The notes beneath the pieces are model-generated. The model made no database searches. It saw nothing but the letters and a program-made list of their open reading frames with translations, and was not told the origin of the DNA. Below are positions 9,925-20,295 of a stretch of DNA of 64,000 nt, in pieces. The position numbers and the translations under genes are program-made. The first letter of the stretch is position 1. Each line of letters opens with the position of its first letter. Origin of the DNA: Sporothrix humicola (taxonomy: Eukaryota > Ascomycota > Sordariomycetes > Ophiostomatales > Ophiostomataceae); contig WNYE01000082.1 in assembly GCA_021396245.1 (NCBI GenBank), positions 62,001 to 126,000 on the forward strand, given 5' to 3'.

Positions 9925-12900
9925 ATGGATCCATTAATACCTGCAGCAGGAGGCAGCGGCGACAATCATGCCGGCGGACGAGCATCGCCGTACCAGAACG
10001 GGAACCCGGTCGATCTTTTAGGCAGCGACAGCAGTCCAAGCGGCGGTCCCTACAGCGGCGAGAATCACGATGATGGCCATGACCACGATGGCCATGACCA
10101 CAATGGCCACGACGGCCACGACTCGGACAACTCCGTCGAAGAACACACAATATCTGCGGCGGAACTGACCGGCCACAGTGGCCACAGCGGCCCCATGTCG
10201 TTCAAGCGGCGGCAAAAACAGACGAGTTTCCTTCCGCAGTCGGCACGGTCTCTTTTGACGACGTTTGGGATGGGCGGCACGACGTCGTCAAACACACACC
10301 ACACCTCGTCGCATTCTCTCTACGCGCACGAATCCAGAGGCCCGATCGGCCTCGGAAATGCCGGCAACGACGAAGAGTTTGAGACACAGGGTGTTGTGGG
10401 CGGAAACGGCGCGAATGGTGCGAACGGCGGCCCGAGCAACATCAACGTCAACTACGCCGCCAACGGGGCCAACGGCAGCAACGGCAAGAACAGCGCGGGC
10501 CTGCCGCATGTTGTCGACTGGTACTCGGAGGGACTGGGCCGGCGTGTCGGCTACGAAGACCTGACGGCCATTGACTGGATTTTCGAGTACAACAAGGAGC
10601 GCCAGCGGCAACGGTCGCTTGTCGCGGGAACGAGCGGTCTCTTGGGCCTTGTGCGCCGCTTGCTGGACGACGGCCAGGTCTGGGTCGTGCTCGTTTTGAC
10701 GGGCCTGGCCGCCGGCACGCTCGCAGCGGCTATCGACGTCGCGTCCGACTGGCTGGGCGACCTCAAGACGGGATATTGCGCTTCGGGCGGGACAGACGGC
10801 GGCGCTTTTTACTTGAACCACGGCTTTTGCTGCATGGGCTACGACGAGGGCGCCAAGTGCGAGGGCTGGCGGCCGTGGGCTGTGGCGCTCGGTCTGTCGG
10901 CGTCCTCCAAGGTCGGCAAGTGGTTCCTCGAGTACCTGTTTTTCGTCGCGTTTTCAGTGACGTTTGCCGTCTGCGCCGCGCTGCTCGTCAAGGAGTATGC
11001 GATCTACGCGAAGCACAGCGGCATCCCCGAGATCAAGACGATGCTGGGCGGCTTTGTCATCCGGCGCTTTCTGGGCGGCTGGACACTCATCACGAAATCG
11101 CTGGGCCTCTGTCTGGCTGTTGCCTCGGGCATGTGGCTCGGCAAAGAGGGCCCCTTTGTGCACGTCGCCTGCTGCTGCGCGAACCTGTTCATCAAACTGT
11201 TCCCGAGTATCAACAACAACGAAGCCCGCCGTCGCGAGGTCCTGTCCGCCGCATCGGCGTCGGGCATCTCTGTCGCGTTTGGCTCGCCCATCGGCGGCGT
11301 GCTTTTCAGTCTCGAGACGCTGTCGTACTACTTCCCCGACAAGACCATGTGGCAGAGCTTCGTGTGCGCCATGACGGCTGCCTTTGTGCTGCAGGCCCTC
11401 GACCCGTTCCGCTCCGGCAAGCTCGTGCTCTACCAGGTCAAGTACTCGACCAGCTGGCACGCCTTTGAGCTCGTGCCCTTTGCGCTGCTGGGCATCCTGG
11501 GCGGCGTCTATGGCGGCCTCTTTATCAAGGCCAACATGCTGATTGCCCGCTGGAAAAAGGCCCATGCCAACTGGCTCCCGGGCCCCGTCACGCAGGTTGC
11601 TCTCGTCGCCCTGCTGACGGCCCTCGTCAACTATCCCAACCTCTATATGCGCGCCCAGCTGTCCGAGCTCGTCTCCAACATCTTTGCCGAGTGCTCGCCC
11701 CAGCTCGACGACCAGTTCGGCCTCTGCAAGACAGGCGCTGCCACCGCCGCCACGATTGTGCTGCTGCTTTTTGCGGCCGTGCTCGGCTTCTTCTTGGCCG
11801 CCATCACGTTTGGCCTGCAGCTGCCTGCCGGCATTATCCTGCCGTCCATGGCCATTGGCGCTTTGACCGGCCGCGCTGTCGGCATCGTCATGGAGATCTG
11901 GCAGACGAGCCACCCCAATTTCCTGCCCTTCCAGTCGTGCGAGCAGGATCTGTCGTGCGTCACGCCGGGCACGTATGCCATTGTCGGCGCTGCAGCTGCT
12001 CTGACGGGCGTCACTCGCGTCACCGTGTCGATTGTCGTCATCGTGTTTGAGCTGACGGGCGCCCTGACCTATGTCCTGCCCATCATGGTCGCCGTCATGC
12101 TCTCCAAATGGGTCGGCGACGCCTTTTCGCGCCGCGGCATCTACGAGGCCTGGATCCACTTCAACGAGTACCCGTTTCTCGATAACAGCGAGGAGATGCA
12201 GTTCCGCATCCCGGACGTCCCTGCCTCCCAGGTCATGACGCGCATCGAGGACCTTGTCGTTCTCACTGCCACCGGCCACACTGTCGCCAGTCTTCGCCGT
12301 ATTCTGGACACGCACCCGTACCGCGGTTTCCCCATTGTCTCTGACCCACGCGACGCCATTTTGTTGGGCTATATCTCCCGCGCCGAGCTCGACTATACTC
12401 TGCACGCCGCCACGCAGCCGCCTAGATCGCTGCCGCCTGACGAGACAGAGGCCTTTTTCGCGCACCAGCCGTTGGCCGATCCGCGCACGACGCTCGACTT
12501 GCGGCCCTGGATGGACCAGACGCCGCTCACGCTGCCCTCGCGCTCGAGCCTGCACCTCGTCGTCAGCTATTTCCAGAAACTCGGCCTGCGCTACGTCCTG
12601 TTCAGCGATCGCGGCGTGCTGCAGGGTCTGTTGACGAAGAAGGACGTGTGGTATGTGCTCAACGGCGCCGAGGAGTCGAGACGCAGCGGTGAAGACGACG
12701 GCCTCCGTGGAGGAGGCTCGCTCGGCAGAGGAGGTGGGAACAACGCGGGGGGCGGAGTCATCGGCGACAACACCAGCCGCGGTATCATTAATGGCGGTAT
12801 TTCTGCTGGTGAGTCGGGTCGTCTTCGCGAAGATGGGCCAGGCGAAAGAGGTGGTCTGCTGCACGACGGCGCCGATATGCTTGATGATCCGTTGAGTCCA

Positions 12901-12927
12901 GGGCCCGACCAGGAGTCCATATTGTAG
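9925..12927 (+). CDS. ClC-family chloride channel or Cl-/H+ antiporter with CBS domains
   Basis: Single-exon gene of 1000 residues. The cytosolic N-terminus is low complexity, with a His/Asp/Gly-rich stretch at residues 48-68 and an Asn/Gly-rich stretch near 155-190. The ClC membrane core runs from about 255 to 740. Conserved elements: SGIPEIK (first chloride-binding loop, Ser kept), GKEGPFVH with gating Glu408, and LQLPAGIILPS. The position of the intracellular proton glutamate (57 residues after the gating Glu, as in human ClC-5) is Thr465, after Glu464. Two CBS domains follow, about 765-830 and 875-930, then a Gly/Arg-rich tail. Closest in type to the intracellular ClC-3/4/5 and yeast Gef1 branch, which acidify Golgi, endosome or vacuole lumens. 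ATG 9925 is the first in-frame ATG. The 3' end converges on the DNA ligase gene, 265 bp away. Confidence 0.92.
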   Translation: MDPLIPAAGGSGDNHAGGRASPYQNGNPVDLLGSDSSPSGGPYSGENHDDGHDHDGHDHNGHDGHDSDNSVEEHTISAAELTGHSGHSGPMSFKRRQKQTSFLPQSARSLLTTFGMGGTTSSNTHHTSSHSLYAHESRGPIGLGNAGNDEEFETQGVVGGNGANGANGGPSNINVNYAANGANGSNGKNSAGLPHVVDWYSEGLGRRVGYEDLTAIDWIFEYNKERQRQRSLVAGTSGLLGLVRRLLDDGQVWVVLVLTGLAAGTLAAAIDVASDWLGDLKTGYCASGGTDGGAFYLNHGFCCMGYDEGAKCEGWRPWAVALGLSASSKVGKWFLEYLFFVAFSVTFAVCAALLVKEYAIYAKHSGIPEIKTMLGGFVIRRFLGGWTLITKSLGLCLAVASGMWLGKEGPFVHVACCCANLFIKLFPSINNNEARRREVLSAASASGISVAFGSPIGGVLFSLETLSYYFPDKTMWQSFVCAMTAAFVLQALDPFRSGKLVLYQVKYSTSWHAFELVPFALLGILGGVYGGLFIKANMLIARWKKAHANWLPGPVTQVALVALLTALVNYPNLYMRAQLSELVSNIFAECSPQLDDQFGLCKTGAATAATIVLLLFAAVLGFFLAAITFGLQLPAGIILPSMAIGALTGRAVGIVMEIWQTSHPNFLPFQSCEQDLSCVTPGTYAIVGAAAALTGVTRVTVSIVVIVFELTGALTYVLPIMVAVMLSKWVGDAFSRRGIYEAWIHFNEYPFLDNSEEMQFRIPDVPASQVMTRIEDLVVLTATGHTVASLRRILDTHPYRGFPIVSDPRDAILLGYISRAELDYTLHAATQPPRSLPPDETEAFFAHQPLADPRTTLDLRPWMDQTPLTLPSRSSLHLVVSYFQKLGLRYVLFSDRGVLQGLLTKKDVWYVLNGAEESRRSGEDDGLRGGGSLGRGGGNNAGGGVIGDNTSRGIINGGISAGESGRLREDGPGERGGLLHDGADMLDDPLSPGPDQESIL

Positions 12928-13192
12928 ACAGCGTCCAGAAGAAGAGAGACAGAAACGAAAAGAAACGGACATTCTCCAACAACAGGATAGACAGTTCCAA
13001 TACAGTACGTCTTATATAATATAACTTTGAGATTGCAATCATTCAGCATTCAACAACATGACGCCATGCACGAAACGTATATAATAACAGATGCAAATCA
13101 GAGAAAATCAAAAGAAGACGAAAACGAAAAAAAAAGACAATAAAAAGACAACATGCCGGACCCAATAAATATACACATCTTTCCTCTCCCCC

Positions 13193-16003
13193 CTAATATT
13201 CAAAGTCGTCGTCGACAGCCGGGCCCTTGCTCTTGGCCACGCTCTCCTGCTTGCGGTACATCTCGGCCACCTGTCTCGACGACGTCGCCTCGGACGCCTT
13301 CTTGTCGTCGCGGATCCGGATAAACCGCGGGAACCGCAGGCTGATGCCGCGTCGCTCGCCCGAGCTGTCGACGCCCTCGTGGCTGCCGGCCTTGTACCGC
13401 GGGCTCAGCGTCAGATCCGCCGTCTTGACCTCCCACACGTACCGCGGCTCGAACCACACGTCCGGTTGGTGCTGGCCGCCCGTGCTGTGCGAGTAGAACG
13501 GCTTGGGGCGGTCAATCACGATCTGGCCCAGCTGGGCGTGCAGGTCTTCGAGCACCGCCTCGCTAAAGCCCGTGCCGATGTTGCACACCGTCTCGTACGT
13601 GTCGTTGTTGGCGTTGTGGCACGCCAGCAGGAACGCGCCGTACACCGACGTGCGCTTGCCCTTGCCGTAGTAGGCGCCCAGCACGACCAGGTCCAGCGAG
13701 TCGCCGACGCCCGACAGGTAGTCCTTCTTGATTTTGAGCCAGTTGCGCGACCGCTTGCTCGGCTCGTACCCGCTCTCTGTGCCGTCTAGCATCTTGACCA
13801 TCAGACCCTCGCACGACGCCTTCATGCTCTCGTCCAGGAACGTCTGGATCGCGTCCAGCTCTTGGCCATCCATGTGCGTCGCAAAGGCGAACTCGCCCTC
13901 GACCGGGAAGAAGGCCTCGGCCAGCTGTGCGCGCCGCGACCGCAGCGGCTGCTCGACAATGGCTGCACCATTGAGATACAACAGGTCAAACGCAAACACG
14001 CACACCTTGACTTTCACGTCCTCGATCTTGACGTCCTTGCGCTTGCGCGTCATCAGCTGCTGGAACGGCAGCACCTTGCGTTCGTCCACGTCCCACGCCA
14101 CCGTCTCGCAGTCCAGCACAAAACTCTTGGTCTCTGGCTTGACCCACGTGTGCAGCTTGGCCAGAATGTCGGGGTACTTTTTGGACAAGTCTTCCGAGTT
14201 GCGCGAGAAGATGGCCGTCAGGCCCTGGGCGGCGTTGGCCGATGTCGTGGCCGTGGTTGTCGTCGCTGTTGAAGCTGCACCGTCCTCCTTGGCAACGTAA
14301 TGGATCTGCGCACGCTCACCGTCGTACTTGTACTCGCACGTAAAAGTCTGGTCCTCAAACCGATCGAGCACCTCCGTGATCGCCTTTGTCGGCTTGGCCA
14401 GCATAGGCTTCAGCGGGATGCCGGGCCGCAGCTTACAGTTCTCCTTAAGATGCATGATGCCGTGCTCCAGCATCGCTGGCACAATGATGTCGTAGCTCGG
14501 CAGCTCGCTGTACACTGTCTTGAGCATCTGCTCGGCCTTTTCCACGTCGGACGTCGACGCCGTCTTGCCAGCAACCTGGGCCTCGTGGTGGATGACAGCC
14601 TGGGCCAGAGACACCAGCACAGTCCGCTCAGCCAGACCCAGGCGCAGCTTTCCCTCGAGGAAACGCACCAGGTACTTGGCCTCGCTCGGTCCGCCCTTAT
14701 CCTTGGTAATGTCGACACGACCCTGGTTGCCACGTGCATCCGCCGCCGACAGCAGCTTTTTGATGCCGTCGACCTTGCGCTGCTGGGCGCCGTTGCCAGA
14801 CACCGTGGCGATTCCCATCAGGCCCTTGTGCACGCCCTGGATCGTCAGTGGCTTGGGCTTGAACATGGTCGGCTGCGTCGACCGCGACTTGACGGCGACC
14901 AGGCCCAGGTCGCCAATCTCTTTTTGGTCTTGCTTGATCACCGCCAGACTGCGGCCCGTCGTCTCGCCAATGGCCTTCATAATGAGCGACTCGCCAATGC
15001 CGAGCTCGATACCCGCATAGTCGGGTGCCAGCTTGTTGATCATGAGCAGCACTGTCGGCAGCAGATCGCCTGGTGTCAGGCGCAGAACCTGCCGCAAAAA
15101 CAGCGAGCAGTACTCCATAATGATGAGGCGCTTGGTCGTGAGCTCAATCAGCGAGAAGGTGCGGCACAGCGCCTCGTAGGGTACGGGATCGCCGGCCTTC
15201 CAGTCGGGGAACGCATCTGTCTTGGGCGCAGACAGAACCGTCTGGATCGTCTTGCGCACCTTGGCCGCGACCTCGGGCTTCACGTCCTCCTCGTCTTCTT
15301 CCTCCTCGACCTCAGAGGCGCTCGACTCCTCGGCGGCCGAAGATGCTGCCTTTTCGTCGTCGTCCTTGGCTTCCTGCTTGATAGCCTTGGCCTTGGCCTT
15401 GGGTGCTGGGGAGGGTGACCTGGATTTTGATTTTCTGGCCTTTGTGGTCTTGGCTGGCGCATCGGTCATGGCCGTGTCCTTGTCCTTTGCTGCTGCTGCC
15501 GCCTTCTCCTTCTTGATTTTGGGAGACCGCGAGGGGCTGCGAACGGCGACATCTTCCTCGTCATCGTCCTCCACAACGCGGCGATTCTTGCGAGCACGCT
15601 TAGCTGCGGGCTGACCCGTGCTCTCGGCATCCGACTCGTCCATTGGTGCCGCCTCGTCGTCAGAGGAGCGCTTCTTCTTGTCTGTGCTGGTTAGTCCTCT
15701 ATAGTGACCGTATATTTCGGTGTTCCCCAGCTATGTAACTTACCCTTTTCTGGCGTCACATTCTCCTTGGACGAGCTGCTTCCGTCGCCATTGTTGGTCG
15801 TAGCCTTGGTCGCAAAAGAGAGCTTGGTCTGCTGTTGCGGTGCCGGTGGCCGAGAATTGCCTGGTGTCACAAAGAACTTGCTGTATAAAGGTTAGACGGT
15901 TTTCTGGAAGAAAAGATACTGGGCAGCCTCGGGGGACGACATGCCCCAGTGTGGTCTGTGACGGCTTAACATACCCCAGGGTGGCCTGTTTATTGGGAGC
16001 CAT
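13193..16003 (-). CDS. cdc9: ATP-dependent DNA ligase I (Cdc9)
   Basis: Three exons, read on the minus strand: 16003-15975, 15880-15744 and 15681-13193, giving 884 residues. Intron 1 (94 nt) has GTATGT and a CTAACC branch; intron 2 (62 nt) has GTAAGT and CTAACC. Both exon phases join correctly. The protein begins MAPNKQATLGKFF, which contains a canonical PCNA-binding box (QATLGKFF) that exists only after intron 1 is removed. A basic/acidic disordered region follows (to about 230), then the DNA-binding domain, the adenylation domain with motif I KYDGE (catalytic Lys507) and the OB fold ending in LRFPRFIRIR. It seals Okazaki fragments and repair nicks in the nucleus. The frame continues upstream of the ATG for about 100 codons without a stop and without another ATG; see the separate entry on this extension. 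Confidence 0.93.
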
Positions 16004-16282
16004 GATGCGGTAGAGTGAAGAGGAGGAAGACGAAGAAAATGAACAAGAATGCGGCTGTAAAAAAAGGAGGGGAGATGTGCGAGTTCGCGATAGTGGGGCG
16101 GTGGCAGCAATGGACCAGGAGGCCCTCGAAATGGCCAAAAGTGAAGCTGTTCGTCTGCCAACCGTACTGCTGTATCTGACCACAGTCTTGGTCGCCGTCT
16201 TTATCGCTGTCGTCGTAGTCGTCTTCGTCGTTTTGTCAAGAATTGCGCCGGGCGCGAGCTGCACCAAATATCGCGAAGCCAC
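16004..16282 (-). other. ATG-less in-frame extension of DNA ligase I with mitochondrial-presequence character
   Basis: Directly upstream of the ligase ATG, the same frame is open for 93 codons back to a GTG at 16282 and slightly beyond, to a TAA near 16304. The conceptual peptide is rich in Arg, Lys, Ser and Thr, has only one acidic residue, and contains arginine-spaced hydrophobic stretches such as RRTASLLAISRASW. This resembles a mitochondrial targeting presequence. Yeast Cdc9 makes a mitochondrial and a nuclear form from two start codons. Here the longer form would need a near-cognate start or an unseen upstream exon. It could also be chance openness of a leader. Confidence 0.4.
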
Positions 16283-17153
16283 GATTGCTCTAGATGTGGG
16301 TTAAGAGCAATAGCAATTGAGGGCAATGGGGATGGGATGGCAAGAAAGAGTCGGTCTTAAATACACAAAGTCGGTCGTCGAGCTGTGCCGCATCAATTCC
16401 AGGCAGACATGCAGGTTGGATCCGTGTTGTTTGTGGGATAAAGGGGGAAAAGATGATGCGGGCAGAAGGGGAAAGAGGCACGAAAAGACGGAATACGTTG
16501 GAGAGGAACAGGTACGCGCTTTTTTGTGGGAAAACGCGGGTCGCTGCTTCCCCAAATCGCGTCTGGCCTGTCTCGCCAGTTTAATAGGCTCAGACGACGC
16601 CAATTCCGCTCGAGAACGCCCTGCCAAACCCGCTAGGCTCCAAGGCTCCAGCGCCTAGGCTGAGCGACACCACGTGATGCTGTAGCGGCGTTAGTGCCTA
16701 TCGCGAACGGTCGTTCCTTCTCCGACAGCATCGTCTCGGTGCCTATCGCCCCGAACAGAAGGAATGACGGAGTTTCTTGATATCACTGAAAATGTCGGTA
16801 AAAACACGTGAAAAAATCACAGTAAAAGGAAAGAACGATCCAGGCTCAAACGCTCCCTATATTCTATTTTGAAGACGGCTCATATGTATGTGTTTTTTGC
16901 AGTTTAATGTTACAGTAATCGGAACAAACGGCGCAAAACAAGGCAGCAAGAAAAAAAACGACAACGGTGAAATGGTAAGGAAAAGGCGGGTAAAAAAAGA
17001 AACAAGAAAGTCCACAAGGAGAGGTGACAAGAAAATAGCACAGTGGCTTGTGTGCGTGATTATATAGATGGCAAAGCCCTCCGTCTCTTAGTCCTCTTCT
17101 CCCTTCATATTAAGCTAGCCCGTAAAAACATCTCTTCATCTCCATACTTGGAC
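16283..17153. other. Spacer between the DNA ligase leader and the PDA1 3' end
   Basis: Holds the distal ligase promoter (the minus strand has no ATG from 16004 to 16390) and the 3' flank of PDA1. A short segment at about 16630-16665 repeats CTAGG/CCTAGG-like words. From 16800 to 17040 the plus strand is A-rich. No gene is recognised. Confidence 0.55.
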
Positions 17154-18524
17154 TTAGTCGAAGTAGCGCAGTTCATCAGCGGTGCGGCCGCGGATGAAGC
17201 TGGGCTCGCTGCCCTTGACGTAGATGTCGTTGAACAGGACGTCCAGGTTGGCCTCGGGCAACTCCATGGCCTCGGCGATGGCGACCTCCTCGTTGACGTA
17301 GCCGCGGGCCTCCTTGTCGATGCCCTTGAGCTCCTCCTCGTTGACGACGCCCCAGTCGAGAATCTTCTGCTTCAGGCCGGCAATGGGGTCGTTGGTCGAG
17401 CGCATGCGCTGGATCTCCTCACGGGTACGGTAGGTGGTGCCGGGGTCGGACATGGAGTGACCACCGTAGCGGTAGGTGACGTACTCCAGGACAAGCGGGC
17501 CGTTGTCGGCCTGGGTCCACTCCTTGCCGTACTTGACGGCGGCCTTGACGGCAAGGACGTCCATGCCGTTGACCTTGAGGCCGGGGATGTACTGGCCACG
17601 CTTGTAGTAGTCGGTCAGCGCCGACGAGCGCGAAGCGGAGGTACCCATACCGTACTTGTTGTCTGTCGCGGGTTAGAAAGATGTTCACAAAAAAGGTTTT
17701 TGTGCAAAAAAAGAGGGGCAAGACTCACTCTCGCAGCCGAACAGGGCGGGCAGCTTCCACAGCTTGGCCATGTTGAAGGCCTCGAAGACCTGGCCCTGGT
17801 TGCTGGCACCGTCACCGTACAGGATGACCGTCGCGTTCTTCTTGTCCTGGTACTTGTGCGCAAACGCCAGACCAGCACCAACGGGCACCTGGGCACCGAC
17901 AATGCCGTTGCCGCCGTAGAAGCCCTTCTCAAACATGTGCATCGAACCACCGCGGCCGTACGAGATCCCGCCCTGGCGTCCCAGCAGCTCGCCAATCACC
18001 TGGCGGACCTTGCTGCCGCGCATGTAGGCGAAGCCGTGGCAACGGTACGAGGTGATGACGTCGTCGTCGGGGGTGATGGCGTTCTCAATACCGACAGCAA
18101 CTGCCTCCTGGCCCGTGGACAGATGGCAAAAACCGCGGATCTTCTTCTCCTTGTACAGGCGGTCGGCGGCCATCTCCATCTGGCGGACAACAACCATGTC
18201 GTAGTACATCTTCTTCAGCTCCTTCTTGGTCACCTCCAGGGTGTACGGCGGCGGGTCGAGCTCGTATGTCTCGAAGCTCTCGTCGCTCAGGTTGATGGAA
18301 AACACCTCGTCGTCGGACTGCGGCACGGCGCTCTTGTCGACGTGTGCAGATGCCGCGTCGGTCGTGACTGTCCTCCGGGCAGCGGCCACGGACGTCGTCT
18401 TGGAGAAGGCAGAGGGCATCGAAGCAGCAGCACGCAGGGGCATCGAAGAGGCCGTCTTGGCCGCCCGCAGGCCGCCGTTGACCGCAGCCACCCGGCCAGC
18501 GCGGAACGCCGCACGCGAGAACAT
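17154..18524 (-). CDS. pda1: Pyruvate dehydrogenase E1 component, alpha subunit, mitochondrial
   Basis: Two exons on the minus strand, 18524-17729 and 17662-17154, give 434 residues. The 66-nt intron has GTGAGT and CTAACC. The first 50 residues are Arg/Ala/Ser-rich with no acidic residue (MFSRAAFRAGRVAAV...), a typical mitochondrial presequence. The thiamine diphosphate motif starts GDGASNQG at residue 237 and ends at Asn266-Asn267. The regulatory loop with RYGGHSMSDPGTTYR is present, including the serine that is phosphorylated in animal and yeast E1 alpha. With E1 beta it decarboxylates pyruvate and acetylates the lipoyl group of E2, feeding the citric acid cycle. ATG 18524 is preferred over the in-frame upstream codons from 18623, because those encode a Pro/Leu-rich non-targeting stretch and lack an ATG. 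Confidence 0.95.
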
Positions 18525-20295
18525 GTTGGCGAAAAGGGGGTGGGGGGAGGATGGAGGAGGAAGGAGGAGTTCGACTTTCGGTGGTTGGGGGAGGGATAAC
18601 CGCTCAATTGAAGACAACAACAATCGAGAGGATATCAGAAAAGAGAGGGATTGTCGAATAGAAATTCGTTGATGATGAGAAGGAGAAAAAAAGGAAGGCG
18701 CTAGGGCGATGTTGTGGTGAGGAGGAAAGAGTATGCGAGATAAAATGGAAGGGGGCAGGAACGAACGGGCAGAACAAAAAAATAATAATCAAACCAAACA
18801 CTGAGAAGAACAGCTTTGCTGGGTCAGAATTACACCGGACTTCCCACTGGGACACGTCCGAAGAAAAGCGAGCAATAAAATTTAAACCCAAAAAATTACA
18901 ACAAAAGACGCTCCCGCCAAAAAGGGCCCCAAAAACAGCTATCGGAGCCAGCAGCTGCCAATCAGGGGAACGCGGGTGGACCTGACCTGTCGCCCTGGCT
19001 GCAGTCAGGAGTTGAGACACTAGCCGCTTTGGGAAAGGTCCACTGGGAGCACCATCAAACCCCAACGGTTTAGCAGCATAGGGAAGCGGCGACCGCCTGC
19101 TAGGGCCCTCTGCCACAGTCCTAGAGCAAAGCGATCTCGCTGCCACTGCTTGCTGTCAATTGCTCGCTACAATATCACTCCGATGGCAAGCGCGCCCCAG
19201 TTTTCGTCCCTCGCCTTCCGCATCGTGAAAAACAGGAGCGCGAATAACATGGGAAGGAGCGGCTTACGGAGTACGAATATAACTCGCCTGTCTCTCTCGT
19301 TTCTGCGTCTGCTGCTGCGTCTGCTTGTCTCTGCTCCTGCCTTTTCTGCCTTTCCTTTTGTCCCTGCTGGCCATTGCCGCTGGAGAGCAAAACAGCGCCG
19401 AAGCCAGAATTCTTGATCAGGCGGCCTTTGTATCACTGATCACAAAACAAACACTCCGCTGGATGGTCTCCGCCAAAAGTGTGGAAGCTGACCAAGGTCG
19501 GGTAACACCTGTAGAGAAGAAACGGCTGCCCGTCTCCTTTTTCTATTCATACTCCTATGCCATTCCCTATCCCGTCATATCCCATATTGTGTCCCTCCCA
19601 GCTTCCAGAATATAAAAAAGTGAATGTAGCAAGAAGCGGACAGCAGAAAAAGCGCGTGATGAAGACAATAAACAGGCACACGAGGGATACCAAGAAGACC
19701 AAGGGAAGAGGACAAGGGAGCATGTTGCTGGTGTCGCACAAGGTTGGAGACAATAAGGCTGGAGACAACAAAGTCCTAGACCAACACCAACAGCCACTCC
19801 CTTTCCTACTGTTCCCGGTCCCTGTTCCCCGAAGCATAGAAAAAGAGCAGCAAGTCAAGAGAATAAAGTCAATCGATCAAGAAATAAACAACAGTAGTAG
19901 AAAATAATAACCCGCCAAAACGCCCAAGCCCATGTTTTGCTTTGTGGAATATGAAAATAAGGAAAATGAAACAGGATATAAAGGGATATAAAACGGGCAG
20001 TTGATATAACCCATAGGCCGCCCAGGAACAGCCATAACAATATAAGCATGGCGCAACACTATGCGAGTGTGACGCTCCCGTGCCGTTCCTGCACGGTATA
20101 TAAAAGCTTCGAAAAATGACAAAAAAACACCTAGAAATGCCATCGTGATGCTGCGATAAACGCTGAAAGGCCACATCGTCAAAGAAAAGGTCAAAATGGC
20201 CAAACGGGTTGCCCCAGTCCAGAATACGTCCACGGGAGCCTATTGAAAACTACCACGGGATAGAACGGGACTCGAACCAGTCCAGGCATGCGTCG
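18525..20295. other. PDA1 leader and spacer to the Cdc4-like gene
   Basis: On the minus strand the 528 nt from 18525 to 19052 contain no ATG and are pyrimidine-rich in the PDA1 sense, consistent with an untranslated leader. One exact copy of TACGGAGTAC lies at 19265-19274. From 19.6 to 20.2 kb the sequence is A-rich on the plus strand and is probably 3' flank of the Cdc4-like gene. A tRNA-like B box at 20268-20278 has no matching acceptor stem. No coding gene is recognised. Confidence 0.5.

Noticed and set aside
10954..12972. 672-codon antisense frame opposite the ClC gene
   Set aside because: Mirror frame of a GC-rich third-position coding sequence. The opposite strand shows clear ClC motifs.
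14300..15418. 372-codon plus-strand frame opposite DNA ligase
   Set aside because: Antisense shadow of the ligase third exon, Leu/Arg/Gln-rich with no motif.
17043..18599. 518-codon plus-strand frame opposite PDA1
   Set aside because: Antisense shadow. It runs through the PDA1 intron with no change in character and has no domain.
20268..20278. tRNA-like B box (GGTTCGAGTCC on the minus strand)
   Set aside because: The T stem has a mismatch, and no A box or complementary 7-bp acceptor stem is found at the right distance.
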